From: CAYVAP01 sp964343195
Lineage (GTDB): Bacteria > Bacteroidota > Bacteroidia > J057
Reading direction: 5' to 3'
Assembly (NCBI GenBank): GCA_964343195.1
Contig: CAYFIR010000033.1
Location: forward strand, 1 to 52,674
DNA: 52,674 nt
Below, one piece after another: positions 23,843 through 33,726 of the stretch. Every line of letters begins with the position of its first letter. Positions within the stretch are counted from its first letter, which is position 1. The notes below the pieces were generated by a model, which made no database searches, was not told the DNA's origin, and saw only the letters and a program-made list of their open reading frames with translations. The translations under genes were made by a program, and so were the position numbers.

Positions 23843-24760
23843 ATGCGTCTCCCAACCCTCCTGTTAATCTGCCTTCAGGGTCTTTTGAGTGGGCTTTTCG
23901 CTCAGGAAAGTACCCACTTCACCGTCATGGCCTGGAACATCCTGCATGGTGCCCATGACATCGAAAATGGTCCTCAGCATGCCATTGAGATCATCCGGGA
24001 ACTGAATCCCGACGTCATCCTCATGGTGGAGACTTATGGCTCCGGTCAGGCAATCGCAGACTCGCTCGGGTACCATTTTCACCTGATAGCTCCGGCAGGA
24101 ACCCCGCTGGACGATCCCAGCGTAAATTTGTCCATCATTTCCCGATATCCCTTCGGCGAAAGAATTGACACCGACTTCCCTTTCTATCTCGGAGGGAGGG
24201 AAATCCTGATTGCCAGCCAGAAAGTCCGATTTTTCAGCAACTGGTTTCATTACGACCCGTGGGATGATGCCCCGGAACAATTGGGGAAGTCCGCCGCGGA
24301 ATTACTGGAGTGGGAGAAAACGGGCCGCAAGTATGCCATGCTCCAGAAGGTTTTGCCCTACTTTCGGAAGTACGCTCTGGTGGCAGATTCCATCCCAATG
24401 ATTGTAGGGGGGGACATGAATGCGCCCTCCCACCTGGACTGGGGGCCAGAAACCCAGAGCCTTCACAATGGGCTGGTTGTCCCCTGGTTCACAACCAGTT
24501 CCCTGGAAAAAATTGGCCTGATCGACACCTATCGCTTTTTACATCCCGATCCAGTAGCGCATCCGGGCATCACCTGGGATGAAAAAAACAGGGAAGATGA
24601 GCACCGTATTGACTATATTTTCTGCAAAGGAGAAAGGCTAAGGCCTGTTTCGTCTCAATCTTTCAAGGCCTATCTGGGCGAATCGATCCAATTAGGAGAG
24701 AGGCAAATTCCCTATCCCTCAGATCATGGCATCGTGCTGACGACGTTTGAACTACACTGA
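23843..24760 (+). CDS. Secreted endonuclease/exonuclease/phosphatase-family protein
   Basis: A 305-residue exported member of the EEP (DNase I-like) metal-dependent phosphohydrolase superfamily. The signal peptide is MRLPTLLLICLQGLLSGLFAQ. Active-site motifs occur in order: MAWNILHG (Asn), ILMVETYG (metal-binding Glu), GGDMNAP (Asp/Asn), DEHRIDYIFCKG and the catalytic SDHGIVLTTF (Asp-His) at the C-terminus. The full set suggests an active periplasmic or secreted enzyme acting on phosphodiesters, such as nucleic acid, sphingomyelin-like lipid or inositol phosphate; the substrate is undetermined. It lies 12 nt after the SnoaL-like gene. Confidence 0.88.
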   Translation: MRLPTLLLICLQGLLSGLFAQESTHFTVMAWNILHGAHDIENGPQHAIEIIRELNPDVILMVETYGSGQAIADSLGYHFHLIAPAGTPLDDPSVNLSIISRYPFGERIDTDFPFYLGGREILIASQKVRFFSNWFHYDPWDDAPEQLGKSAAELLEWEKTGRKYAMLQKVLPYFRKYALVADSIPMIVGGDMNAPSHLDWGPETQSLHNGLVVPWFTTSSLEKIGLIDTYRFLHPDPVAHPGITWDEKNREDEHRIDYIFCKGERLRPVSSQSFKAYLGESIQLGERQIPYPSDHGIVLTTFELH

Positions 24761-24790
24761 GTCTCCCATACCCATGTACCGACATTTGAC

Positions 24791-25483
24791 ATGCAAGACC
24801 TTCCCACTCAAATTCCCATTCTTTTTGTCGCAGCAACCTTGCTGACGCTAGCGGCCATGTTCGCAGCGATATCCGGAACGAAACATCGCTCAACCCTGGC
24901 GGTCATCCTCGGACTGATTGCCTGGCTGGCAGTTACCGCAGCACTGGCCTTCACAGGATTTTACAGCGACAGGCTGGACCTGATCCCGCCCAGGTTGCTG
25001 TTATTCGGAGTGCTGCCCCCCCTGGTCCTGATCATATTGACGCTGAGCCTTCCCGCCATGCGACGATGGGCGGATGGCATTCCGCTCAGCCGATTGACCA
25101 ACCTGCATAGCGTGCGCATATTGGTAGAAATCGGATTGCTCTGGCTGAGTTGGGAAAAAGTTGTCCCGGAAATCATGACCTTCGAAGGCTGGAACTTTGA
25201 TATCCTGGCCGGGATTTCGGCCCCGCTGGTTGCCTATCTGGCTTTCAACCGGAAGGTAATGGGGAAAAAGGGCCTGCTGATCTGGAATATCCTGGCCCTG
25301 TTCCTGCTCCTCACCGTGGTTACCATCGGGATTCTCTCAGCTCCATTTCCGTTACAGGCACTGGCTTTTGACCAGCCCAATCGGGCCTTGCTCTTTTTCC
25401 CCTACGTCTGGCTCCCGGTTTTCATTGTCCCGGCGGTCCTGTTCAGTCACCTGGTGGCGATAAGACAGCTTACTTCCAGATAG
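24791..25483 (+). CDS. Multi-pass membrane protein of unknown function
   Basis: A 230-residue protein with about seven predicted membrane segments: QIPILFVAATLLTLAAMFAA, TLAVILGLIAWLAVTAALAF, LLLFGVLPPLVLIILTLSL, VRILVEIGLLWLSW, ILAGISAPLVAYLAF, LLIWNILALFLLLTVVTIGIL and LLFFPYVWLPVFIVPAVLFSHL. No transport or enzyme motif is apparent. The pattern is common in uncharacterised Bacteroidetes membrane proteins. It starts 30 nt after the phosphatase-family gene, so it may be the last gene of that small operon. It converges with the TspO-like gene. Confidence 0.7.
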   Translation: MQDLPTQIPILFVAATLLTLAAMFAAISGTKHRSTLAVILGLIAWLAVTAALAFTGFYSDRLDLIPPRLLLFGVLPPLVLIILTLSLPAMRRWADGIPLSRLTNLHSVRILVEIGLLWLSWEKVVPEIMTFEGWNFDILAGISAPLVAYLAFNRKVMGKKGLLIWNILALFLLLTVVTIGILSAPFPLQALAFDQPNRALLFFPYVWLPVFIVPAVLFSHLVAIRQLTSR

Positions 25484-25501
25484 TCTGGCAATGTGAGCAG
25501 G

Positions 25502-26311
25502 TCATATATACCCAAGCCCAGAACCCCGTTTGCGTTGGCGTATCACATTCAGGATCGCAGTTATCAGGACCAGCCCAATCCCGATTTCAGCCGCAAGTTG
25601 CACGGAAGGGAGACCCTCGGGGCCTAACTGGTTATGCTTGATGATGATTCCCAGTAGGGCCCACATTACCACTGCCCCATAGGCGATGTCATTGCGGGCG
25701 GCGGTTACCAATACCCCGAGGACAGCCGCGATGATTACCATGATATTGGTCCATTGTTCGGCACTGGCAAAGGGGGGCTCCCACCCTACAGATACCAGGA
25801 GGGATGAGACATTGGCTACAGTCGCTACAGTAATCCATCCGAGGTATATGCTAAAGGGCAAATGAACCAGATAGCGCACCTTTGGATCAACTGATTTTAA
25901 TCCTATCTGTAGCGAAAAATAAATGACCAGCAACGAAGCGAGCAATCCCAGCATGAGCACAAGTGCTACTCCCAGGCGTTCATAGAGCCAGGCAACCAGC
26001 CACAGGCTGTTAAATACTCCTGAAGCCATGAACCATATCCCGATCTTGTTTAGCCAGGGCGTGTCCGGATTTTTTCCACTAAAAAGCCCGCTGGCCTGGT
26101 ACACCATGAAGGCAATCAGCATCAGATAAATGACTCCCCAGATACTGAAGGTTATTCCTGCAGGGGCAAAAAGCGTAAAGTACTTATCGGAAAGACTCCC
26201 GATTGTTACCCCTTCCCGAATGGCACCGTTGGACAATCCATTCAACATGATGGTCCCAATGAGGAATAGGATGTTGCCTATTTGGAGAAGACGTTTGTAG
26301 GATTGGGTCAT
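25502..26311 (-). CDS. TspO/MBR-related tryptophan-rich membrane protein
   Basis: A 269-residue protein with about seven to eight membrane helices. The first half contains the TspO-like run FAPAGITFSIWGVIYLMLIAFMVYQ, then NKIGIWFMASGVFNSLWLVAWLYERLG and HLPFSIYLGWITVATVANVSSLL. These match the conserved Trp/Pro/Asn positions of the tryptophan-rich sensory protein family. It is longer than classical TspO (about 160 residues) but of normal size for the Bacteroidetes subgroup. A role in tetrapyrrole or other hydrophobic-ligand handling is family-level knowledge; the ligand here is unknown. The gene lies 88 bp downstream of the asparaginase gene transcription start region but is a separate minus-strand gene. 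Confidence 0.8.
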   Translation of the reverse strand: MTQSYKRLLQIGNILFLIGTIMLNGLSNGAIREGVTIGSLSDKYFTLFAPAGITFSIWGVIYLMLIAFMVYQASGLFSGKNPDTPWLNKIGIWFMASGVFNSLWLVAWLYERLGVALVLMLGLLASLLVIYFSLQIGLKSVDPKVRYLVHLPFSIYLGWITVATVANVSSLLVSVGWEPPFASAEQWTNIMVIIAAVLGVLVTAARNDIAYGAVVMWALLGIIIKHNQLGPEGLPSVQLAAEIGIGLVLITAILNVIRQRKRGSGLGYI

Positions 26312-26399
26312 AGGAGTACAGATTTGAAGAGAAGGTTAACTCCGATGAAATAAATTAGGGTATTGCCCCCACAATTAAAACCCTTTTCTCCCATTCTGG

Positions 26400-27362
26400 T
26401 TAAATCCTGCTTGCAGCATCTATCAATTGAGGGTCTAGCTCAGGTTCCTGCACGGCGTAGTTGAACCCCGGAGCAATGCAGTAAGCTCCACTCTCTCCCG
26501 ACTTGCTCAACGCCAGAAATCCCACCTGAATCTCCCTCCAGTCAGGATTCTTGCTGATGACCCGCTCTACGGCCAGGCGACAGGCATCCTGTGGACCATA
26601 CCCCTGTCGCATGAACTCCACGACAAGGAAACAGCCTACTGCCCGAATGACGGCCTCGCCCCAGCCCGTGGCGGTTGCGGCTCCTATTTCATTATCGACA
26701 TATAGTCCTGCTCCAATAATAGGCGAATCTCCCACCCGACCGTGATACTTGTAAGAGGCTCCACTGGTGGTACAGGCTCCCGCGAGGTTGCCTTGCTGGT
26801 CCAGAGTCAGTAAGCCAATGGTGTCGTGGTTTTCGATGTTGATTTCGGGACGTTCGGGGCCATTTTCCGCCTTCCACTTTTCCCAATCTAGTCGCGAGGC
26901 TTCGGTGAGCAATTCCGTGGTCTCAAACCCCTGTTCCAGGGCAAACTGCCGTGCCCCCTCTCCTACGATCATCACATGCGGGGTCTCCTCCATGACCTTG
27001 CGAGCTACAGAAACCGGATGCAGAATATCCTGCAGGAAGGCTACCGAGCCACAATCTCCGTTGGAATTCATGATGCAGGCATCGAGGGTTACGTGCCCAT
27101 CGCGATCCGGATATCCCCCGAGGCCCACCGTCCGAACCTCCGGATCAGCTTCAGTCACTCTCACGCCAGCTTCTGCCGCATCCAGTGCGGTCCCTCCCTC
27201 GCTCAAAATTTTCCAGGCAGCTTCATTGGCAGCCATTCCGTGTTGCCAGGTGGATACGACAACAGGTTTTTGAACGTTGTGTGAAGACTGGGGCAGGCAG
27301 CTAGCCAATAATCCTGTACCGAGCCCCAGACCAGTGGTACGAATGAAGTTGCGTCTTTTCAT
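26400..27362 (-). CDS. N4-(beta-N-acetylglucosaminyl)-L-asparaginase-type Ntn hydrolase
   Basis: A 320-residue exported Ntn hydrolase that cleaves the bond between N-acetylglucosamine and asparagine in glycopeptides. The N-terminus has a twin-arginine signal (MKRRNFIRTTGLGLGTGLLAS) ending at a lipobox-like LLASC, so it may be a Tat-exported lipoprotein. The autoprocessing site is HDTIGLL, with the nucleophile Thr181. Further family motifs are TVGLGGYPDRDG, GACTTSGASYKYHGRVGDSPIIGAGLYVDNE and GEAVIR. All catalytic residues appear intact. It probably helps degrade glycoproteins outside the cytoplasm. No partner sugar hydrolase is adjacent. Confidence 0.9.
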   Translation of the reverse strand: MKRRNFIRTTGLGLGTGLLASCLPQSSHNVQKPVVVSTWQHGMAANEAAWKILSEGGTALDAAEAGVRVTEADPEVRTVGLGGYPDRDGHVTLDACIMNSNGDCGSVAFLQDILHPVSVARKVMEETPHVMIVGEGARQFALEQGFETTELLTEASRLDWEKWKAENGPERPEINIENHDTIGLLTLDQQGNLAGACTTSGASYKYHGRVGDSPIIGAGLYVDNEIGAATATGWGEAVIRAVGCFLVVEFMRQGYGPQDACRLAVERVISKNPDWREIQVGFLALSKSGESGAYCIAPGFNYAVQEPELDPQLIDAASRI

Positions 27363-27524
27363 TTTGCTTCCTTTGTATTATTTTATTTCTCATTATCGAA
27401 AAATAATCAACCAAAGGCGAAAACCCGATGCGAATCTGTCACAGATCTGGTTAATTTGCCCTGATCATCCCACTCACTCCCCACCAAACCCCTGCTATCC
27501 AAAACTACTCAATGATTTGTCTGC

Positions 27525-30500
27525 ATGCTGCGCTATTTGCTTCCACTCCCCCTTCTGGTTGCCATTTTACCTCTTTGGGGACAGGAGAGTATCACTACCT
27601 GGGATAGCCTTACCACATATCTACGCACAGATTCAGTCCTGGAACTTGTGGAAGATAATCCGACTCCGAAGTTGGGTGAGCTACTCCATCAATGGGAGAA
27701 AAAAGCACAGAATCGTCCGTTGCCAATTCGACAGCGAATGGCCTATAGCCTGGGAGAGTTTTATCAGCTAAGAGCCCGACCCGATTCAGGAATCTACTGG
27801 TATCAGAATGCCATAAGCCTGGGCGAAGAAGCCTGGGGTACTCCACACCCGATCATTTCAGATGCTCTCAATGGGCTAGCTATATGTTATTACCAAAAAG
27901 GGGATTTTGAGAACTGTCTGAACCATGCCCGTCAGGTTCTGGATATGCGGATTGCGGTCCTTCCCGGAGGGCATTCGGACATTGCCCAGGCGCACAACAA
28001 CTATGGGATCATGTCGTATCGGGGTGGCAGGGCCGACTCCGGGATATACCACATGGCCATGGCCACCCAAATCTGGGAAAATGATTCGGCCACACTGCTG
28101 GCAGACCTGCTGACTGCCTACAATAACCTGGGAATCATTACCGGAAACCAGGGAGATTATCATCAGGGGCTGAACTGGTACCAGAAAATACTGACGCATT
28201 CCGATGGCCTTCCTCCCAATGGGGCTTCACACACCCTCAACCTCGCAGGGGTATACAACAACATCGCCGTTGCCTACAGGCTACTTGGAGACCGCGGGCA
28301 AGCCATTCGATACCTGAGACAGAGCATCGACCTGGAGCTGGAGTTTCCGTCGCCTGATCCACGAAATCTGGCGATCAAGTATGACAACATGGGCACCCTG
28401 CTGCTTGCTTCACGACAACCGGATTCGGCGATGCGTTACTTCGAGCTAGCTGATAAGCACGCACAGAACAACCTGGCAGCAGACGATCGATTGCGGCTGG
28501 ACACCCGCATGCAGGTAGCCAGAGCTCACCTTGAACTGGAACACTACGATCAGGCACAGGCCACGCTGGAAGCTCTGCGGCCGGAATTTGAGCAAAAATA
28601 TACGGACGGCCACTCCCGGGTTGCCACCTTATACATGCTGCTTGGGAATGTGCTCATGGCCCAGGGGGACTCCCTTTCCGCTGAAAGATGGATCGGAAAG
28701 GCCCTGGACATTCGCCATGAGATCCTGCCAGAAGGCCACAATCTCATTAAGCTGGCTTACTTCGACCTGGCCCGATGCTGGTGGTATAGCTCCCCTGAAA
28801 AGGTAGATTCCATCCTGCAATTGGCCCTCAAAACTCCCCCCGGCAACCTGACTCCTGTGGATATCGAAGCTAGCCGCCTGTGGGGACAATGGCTGGCCAG
28901 GCAACAGGATCTCCAGGCAAGTCACGAAGCATACGGACTGGCTCTCAGGCAGTTGGACACCCTACGAAGAAGCTACCAATTGCATGAATCCCCCACTCGC
29001 CTGCTGGAAGAAGCCAGAGCATTGCATATCGCCACCCTCGACAACCTGTTTGATTTGCACACCGAAACCGGAGATCCTGCCCTGCTTACCGAAGCCTGGA
29101 GCATCAGTGAAGACAGCCGGGCCATCCGACTGCGAGAAAACCTTCAGATGCTGGAAGCCAAATCATTTGCCCACATCCCGGAAAGCCTTCAACAGGCCGA
29201 AGGAGCACTTAGAGCAGAGCTTACCCGACTGGATCGACAAATCGCAAGGGCAGAACGCAGCGGACAGGCTTCCCTATCCCAGCTGCGCCAGCTAAAGTTC
29301 GAAGCGCTGGCCCGTCAGGATTCCCTTTTTCTCCTCATGGAAAAACAGGCCCCAGACTACTACCAGCTCAGGTACAGCCAGACCCACAGCAATCCCGAGG
29401 AAGTCCAGCAATGGCTCCAGGAACATGATCGGGACCTGGTGGAATATGTCATCCATGAAGATCAGGGATTTGCGCTGGTCATTCGTCCTGAAGGGCTGAT
29501 TGCCATTCGCCTGCCTCAACTGCCAGACCTGACAGCCCTGGTCAACCAGCTCCGCAATGCGTTATTTCTTGAGGGAAATCCAAGAGAAAACCCGGACATG
29601 TTCACTGGTCCTGCCTTCCAGCTATACGAATTGCTGTGGGCTCCCATTCTCGCCAGAGTTCCGGATTTGAGAGAAAAAGTGATTGTGGTACCAGATGGAT
29701 CACTTGGATACCTTCCCATGGGGCTATTGCTGACCGAATCTTCGACGAGCGATTACTGGTTTGACCTTCCTTACCTGTTGGTGGAGCATGAAATCAGCTA
29801 CGCTCCCTCCGCCCAGTGGTTGGTAGATCGTCCTGACAGGACCGATGAATCTCTGATGCCAATGCTTGCCCTTGCTCCTGGCTTTGAAGGGGATCCAGGG
29901 CTATACCGTAACGAGCCCATGAGTGAACTGGCATTTAACCGAGAAGAAGCCAACGAGGTAGCCCGACTCCTGGGAGGCAGAGCCTGGTTAAATGAAGACG
30001 CAAATGAAAGTGCGCTCAAGGAGGAAGGTAAGAAGTACCGGATCATACACTTTGCCAGCCACGCAGCTGTTGACGACCGGTTCCCACTCTATTCTTTCAT
30101 CCAGCTTTCTCCCACAGAGGGGCAGGATGGACGGCTTGAGATTGCAGAACTCTTCGGGGTGCAGCTAAGTGCCGACCTCGTGGTCCTCAGTGCCTGCGAA
30201 ACGGGTATGGGGCAATACATCGCCGGGGAAGGGATTCTTAGCCTGGCCCAGGGATTTAGTTACTCTGGGGTTCATTCAGCCCTCACTACGTGGTGGCCGG
30301 TAAATGATGAAGCCTCGGCCCAGCTTATGAAGCAGTTCTATGCAGGAATACGGCAGGGAAAAAGTCGAACTCAGGCTTTGAGGGAAGCCCAACTGACCCA
30401 GCTAAAAACACGGGATCCTTTCCTTTCGCACCCCTTTTTCTGGGCTGGATATCAGTTGACTGGTGAGCCGGGCCCCATCGAATTATCTTCTGGCAACTGG

Positions 30501-30584
30501 AGCTGGGGATGGATACTGGGAATATTTGCTCTGGTGACCCTCGCTGTTTTGGCCGCGATCCGATACCGCAAAAAATCAGCCTGA
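27525..30584 (+). CDS. Exported TPR-CHAT domain protein
   Basis: A 1019-residue protein with a signal peptide (MLRYLLPLPLLVAILPLWGQ), about ten TPR units (roughly residues 60-480, for example AHNNYGIMSYRGGRADSGIYH), a helical linker (about 540-620) and a C-terminal CHAT protease domain (about 700-985). The caspase-type dyad is present: His846 in HFASHAAVDD and Cys891 in LSACETGMG, followed by FSYSGVHSALTTWWPV. A membrane helix (WGWILGIFALVTLAVLAAI) and a short basic tail close the protein, so the protease probably faces the periplasm. CHAT proteases act in caspase-like cascades when intracellular; this exported form is different. Its stop overlaps the dehydrogenase stop on the other strand. 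Confidence 0.9.
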   Translation: MLRYLLPLPLLVAILPLWGQESITTWDSLTTYLRTDSVLELVEDNPTPKLGELLHQWEKKAQNRPLPIRQRMAYSLGEFYQLRARPDSGIYWYQNAISLGEEAWGTPHPIISDALNGLAICYYQKGDFENCLNHARQVLDMRIAVLPGGHSDIAQAHNNYGIMSYRGGRADSGIYHMAMATQIWENDSATLLADLLTAYNNLGIITGNQGDYHQGLNWYQKILTHSDGLPPNGASHTLNLAGVYNNIAVAYRLLGDRGQAIRYLRQSIDLELEFPSPDPRNLAIKYDNMGTLLLASRQPDSAMRYFELADKHAQNNLAADDRLRLDTRMQVARAHLELEHYDQAQATLEALRPEFEQKYTDGHSRVATLYMLLGNVLMAQGDSLSAERWIGKALDIRHEILPEGHNLIKLAYFDLARCWWYSSPEKVDSILQLALKTPPGNLTPVDIEASRLWGQWLARQQDLQASHEAYGLALRQLDTLRRSYQLHESPTRLLEEARALHIATLDNLFDLHTETGDPALLTEAWSISEDSRAIRLRENLQMLEAKSFAHIPESLQQAEGALRAELTRLDRQIARAERSGQASLSQLRQLKFEALARQDSLFLLMEKQAPDYYQLRYSQTHSNPEEVQQWLQEHDRDLVEYVIHEDQGFALVIRPEGLIAIRLPQLPDLTALVNQLRNALFLEGNPRENPDMFTGPAFQLYELLWAPILARVPDLREKVIVVPDGSLGYLPMGLLLTESSTSDYWFDLPYLLVEHEISYAPSAQWLVDRPDRTDESLMPMLALAPGFEGDPGLYRNEPMSELAFNREEANEVARLLGGRAWLNEDANESALKEEGKKYRIIHFASHAAVDDRFPLYSFIQLSPTEGQDGRLEIAELFGVQLSADLVVLSACETGMGQYIAGEGILSLAQGFSYSGVHSALTTWWPVNDEASAQLMKQFYAGIRQGKSRTQALREAQLTQLKTRDPFLSHPFFWAGYQLTGEPGPIELSSGNWSWGWILGIFALVTLAVLAAIRYRKKSA

Positions 30585-31526
30585 CACCGTATTCTGGGGA
30601 TTCCCTGCCTGAAACGCCGCCAGATTTTCCGTGACCATGTCCACCAGTCGTTGCCGGGAGGCCCTTGATGCCCAGGCCAGGTGCGGGGTGATGAAGCAAT
30701 TGTCCAGACCAATGAGTGGATGATTACTCGGGGGAGGTTCTGCGCTCAGCACATCAAGGGCCGCCCCCGACAGCCTTTTCTCAGCCAGCGCATTGTGCAA
30801 TGCTCCTTCGTCAATCAGTCCCCCTCGCGAGGTGTTGATCAGAAAGGCATGTGGCTGTAGGTGAGGAAGCAGTTCTGCATCAACCAAATAATGAGTCTGT
30901 TCATTTAACGGGCAGTGCAGGCTGATCACATCGCTTTGGGCAAAGAGTTCTTTGGCAGAATCGCACCAGGTCACTCCTTCTATAACTTTGGGGGTCCGGC
31001 TATAGGCCAGGATTTCCATCCCAAAGGCTTTCCCGATGCGAGCCACGGCCTGCCCGATACTTCCCATCCCCATGATCCCAAGTTTCATCCCACCCAGTTC
31101 GATCAGCGGGGTGAGCCAGTATGTCCAGTTTGCCTCTCGTTGCCACCCTCCGTTCTGAATGTCCTGGTTATGAGTTTCCACCCGATTCGTCAGAGCAAGC
31201 AGCATGGCAAACACATGCTGAGCGACTGCTTCAGTCCCATAACCGGGTGCATTGGTCACCGTGATCCCCTTCTCGCCAGCTGTTACCAGATCGATTTTAT
31301 CATACCCCGTGGCCGTGACCCCGATGTACCGCAGGTCGGGAAGCTTCGACAGGGTTTCTCTCGTGAGGGGGACTTTATTGGTCAGGATGGCTTCGGCCTG
31401 TCGGGCCCGCTCCAAAATGTTCTCATCTGCCGTACTCGGATAGGAGATCACTTCCCCGAGGCTGTACAACCTGGACCAGTCTACATCTTGCCCGGCAGTT
31501 TCGTCATCAAGAACGACAATGCGCAT
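30576..31526 (-). CDS. D-2-hydroxyacid dehydrogenase
   Basis: A 316-residue NAD-dependent D-isomer-specific 2-hydroxyacid dehydrogenase. The Rossmann motif is GIMGMGSIGQAVARIG. The substrate-binding segment is TGYDKIDL, the catalytic Arg is in NTSRGGLIDEGAL, the Glu follows in DVLSAEPP, and the catalytic His is in FITPHLAWASRASR. Sequence such as GYGTEAVAQHVFAMLLALTNRV is typical of glycerate/hydroxypyruvate reductases, so that substrate is likely but not certain. The cofactor loop shows SRTPKV (Arg rather than acidic), which could allow NADPH. Its 3' end overlaps the CHAT gene by 9 bp, tail to tail. Confidence 0.9.
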   Translation of the reverse strand: MRIVVLDDETAGQDVDWSRLYSLGEVISYPSTADENILERARQAEAILTNKVPLTRETLSKLPDLRYIGVTATGYDKIDLVTAGEKGITVTNAPGYGTEAVAQHVFAMLLALTNRVETHNQDIQNGGWQREANWTYWLTPLIELGGMKLGIMGMGSIGQAVARIGKAFGMEILAYSRTPKVIEGVTWCDSAKELFAQSDVISLHCPLNEQTHYLVDAELLPHLQPHAFLINTSRGGLIDEGALHNALAEKRLSGAALDVLSAEPPPSNHPLIGLDNCFITPHLAWASRASRQRLVDMVTENLAAFQAGNPQNTVSG

Positions 31527-31783
31527 TTATTAGCAGGTTTTGATCGATTATTAGGTCAAAGCAACAAAAAATCCTCTCATTTCCCATCCCCGTTCATCAA
31601 CAGCTTGCCAGCAAATCTAAACTTTTCGTAAGTTGTTTCTCTAATGGGAAACCTGGGGAAAAACAGAATTTCATTGCTCGCAAAGCTGTACATCACCCAC
31701 CATCAGCTACCAGGCTGAGAATTTCGAACTGCTCCAATTCCCGATACCTTCATACTACCCTAACCGGAAGAATAACTACTACT

Positions 31784-33463
31784 ATGCCCGAAATGGACTA
31801 TGATGCTATCGTAGTTGGCTCAGGAATTAGCGGCGGCTGGGCCGCTAAAGAGCTGACTGAAAAGGGACTCAAGGTGCTCATGTTGGAGCGAGGCCCTGAT
31901 GTCAAGCACATCGAAGATTACAAAAGTGCCACCAAAGCTCCCTGGGAGTTCCCTCACCGTGGCGGTCGTACACGCAAGATGATCGAGGATAACCCCGTCC
32001 TTAAACGTGACTACCCTCTCAATGAGATGAACCTCGAGTGGTGGGCCAGTGACCAAGACTGTCCCTACACCGAAATTAAGCGTTATGACTGGTTTCGCGG
32101 ATACCAGGTTGGGGGGCGCTCCCTGCTCTGGGGACGTCAGAGCTACCGGATGGCTGACCTCGACTTTGAGGCCAACGCAAAAGAAGGCATCGCGGTGGAC
32201 TGGCCCGTGCGCTACAAGGATATCGAGCCTTGGTACGACTACGTGGAAAAGTTTGCCGGAATCAGCGGCAACCGTGATGGTATTCCATACCTCCCAGACG
32301 GACAGTTTCTTCCTCCAATGGAGATGAATGTCGTGGAAAAGGAAGTCGCTGCCAATCTCAAAGCCCACTACAATGGCGACCGCCAGATGATCATTGGCCG
32401 TGTAGCCAATATCACTCAACCGCTGGAAGGCCGCGCGGCCTGTCAATATCGGAATAAGTGCTGGCTAGGCTGTCCCTATGGGGCATATTTCAGCACCCAG
32501 TCATCGACCCTTCCAGCTGCGATGAAGACCGGCAATCTGACCATTCGTCCCAATAGCATCGTGACTCAGGTACTCTATGACCGTGACACCCAAAAAGCCA
32601 GAGGCGTAGAGGTGCTGGATGCCGAGACCAATCAGACGTACGATTTCACCTCAAAAATCGTCTTTCTGAATGCTTCTACCATCAATTCCACCTGGATCCT
32701 GATGAATTCCGCGACGGATGTTTGGGAAGGTGGACTGGGGAGTAGCAGTGGTCAATTGGGCCGTAACCTGATGGACCATCACCTCAAAGTCGGAGCCTCA
32801 GGCCGTTGGGAAGGGTATGAAGATCGCTACGAATATGGCCGCCGCGCCAATGGCATTTACATCCCCCGTTACCGTAATATGAACGGTGAAAAGCGCGATT
32901 ACATCCGTGGATTTGGCTATCAGGGCCGAGCCAGCCGCGAAAACTGGCGCCGTGGCATCGCTGAATATGGCCTGGGAGCAGACCTGAAAGCAGCGCTTAC
33001 CGAACCAGGGCCATGGACCATGGGCATCGGAGGATTTGGGGAGACCCTGCCTTACGAAGAAAACCGCGTTACCCTGGACAAAACCCGCACGGACAAGTGG
33101 GGCCTCAATGTGGTCGCCATCGACTGTGAGCTCAAGGAAAACGAGCACAAGATGCGCGAAGACATGATGAATGATGCTGCCGAAATGCTGGAAGCGGCGG
33201 GTTGCAAGGACGTATCGCCTTTCATGGGCGACGGAACTCCTGGTCGGGGTATCCACGAGATGGGTACAGCCCGTATGGGCCACGATCCCAAGACTTCTGT
33301 CCTCAACAAGTGGAACCAGATCTGGGATTGTAAGAATGTCTTTGTTACGGATGGCTCTTTCATGACCTCGGCTGCCTGCCAGAATCCTTCTCTTAGCTAC
33401 ATGGCCTTCACTGCTCGTGCCGTTGACTATGCGGTGCAGGAGCTGAAGAAGATGAACTTATAG
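31784..33463 (+). CDS. GMC-family FAD-dependent dehydrogenase
   Basis: A 559-residue flavoprotein of the GMC oxidoreductase family (glucose/gluconate/alcohol dehydrogenases). The FAD dinucleotide motif is AIVVGSGISGGWAAKEL (about residues 6-22). GGRSLLWGRQSYR is the FAD-covering segment, and CQYRNKCWLGCPYGAYFST is a Cys-rich stretch often seen in the gluconate-dehydrogenase-like subgroup. The C-terminal GMC block is GRGIHEMGTARMGHDP, with the active-site region NPSLSYMAFTARAVDY. No signal peptide is visible; in this family the partner subunit carries it. The downstream subunit-3 gene supports a membrane-associated sugar-acid or sugar dehydrogenase. The donor is unknown. Confidence 0.92.
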   Translation: MPEMDYDAIVVGSGISGGWAAKELTEKGLKVLMLERGPDVKHIEDYKSATKAPWEFPHRGGRTRKMIEDNPVLKRDYPLNEMNLEWWASDQDCPYTEIKRYDWFRGYQVGGRSLLWGRQSYRMADLDFEANAKEGIAVDWPVRYKDIEPWYDYVEKFAGISGNRDGIPYLPDGQFLPPMEMNVVEKEVAANLKAHYNGDRQMIIGRVANITQPLEGRAACQYRNKCWLGCPYGAYFSTQSSTLPAAMKTGNLTIRPNSIVTQVLYDRDTQKARGVEVLDAETNQTYDFTSKIVFLNASTINSTWILMNSATDVWEGGLGSSSGQLGRNLMDHHLKVGASGRWEGYEDRYEYGRRANGIYIPRYRNMNGEKRDYIRGFGYQGRASRENWRRGIAEYGLGADLKAALTEPGPWTMGIGGFGETLPYEENRVTLDKTRTDKWGLNVVAIDCELKENEHKMREDMMNDAAEMLEAAGCKDVSPFMGDGTPGRGIHEMGTARMGHDPKTSVLNKWNQIWDCKNVFVTDGSFMTSAACQNPSLSYMAFTARAVDYAVQELKKMNL

Positions 33464-33726
33464 GAAAGACCGCTGCGCTGCGAGACTTGTGCTGTCGAAG
33501 ATCCCGAAAATCGGGGAGCGCAGTCGAAGTAAGTCAGATAAAGAACTATGGTATTCGGAACGAAGTAATTACCCATTTGAGAATGTAGTAAACTTCTGAC
33601 CACGTTGAGCGCAGCGAAATCCCGCAGAGCGGGAAACTCTAAACTACGAACTTCGGACTCCGAACTTGTTCCACTACTCTGACCTCTTTTATACGAATTA
33701 CGAATTCCCAATTACGAATCAATCTC
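33464..33726. repeat. Dense intergenic repeat block between the dehydrogenase subunit genes
   Basis: The gap holds several short palindromes: cccga-aaa-tcggg (33503-33515) flanked by two tcgaag copies, a 36-bp unit (33601-33636) that recurs near 52.1 kb, and acgaattacgaattcccaa (33694-33712) next to a further attacgaat copy. No gene is seen. A repeat block inside an obvious two-gene unit may modulate expression of the second gene. Confidence 0.65.
33601..33636. repeat. 36-bp dispersed repeat, copy 1
   Basis: Starts cacgttgagcgcagcg and contains the hairpin tcccgc-aga-gcggga. It is identical to 52088-52123 except for one base at position 6. Confidence 0.85.
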
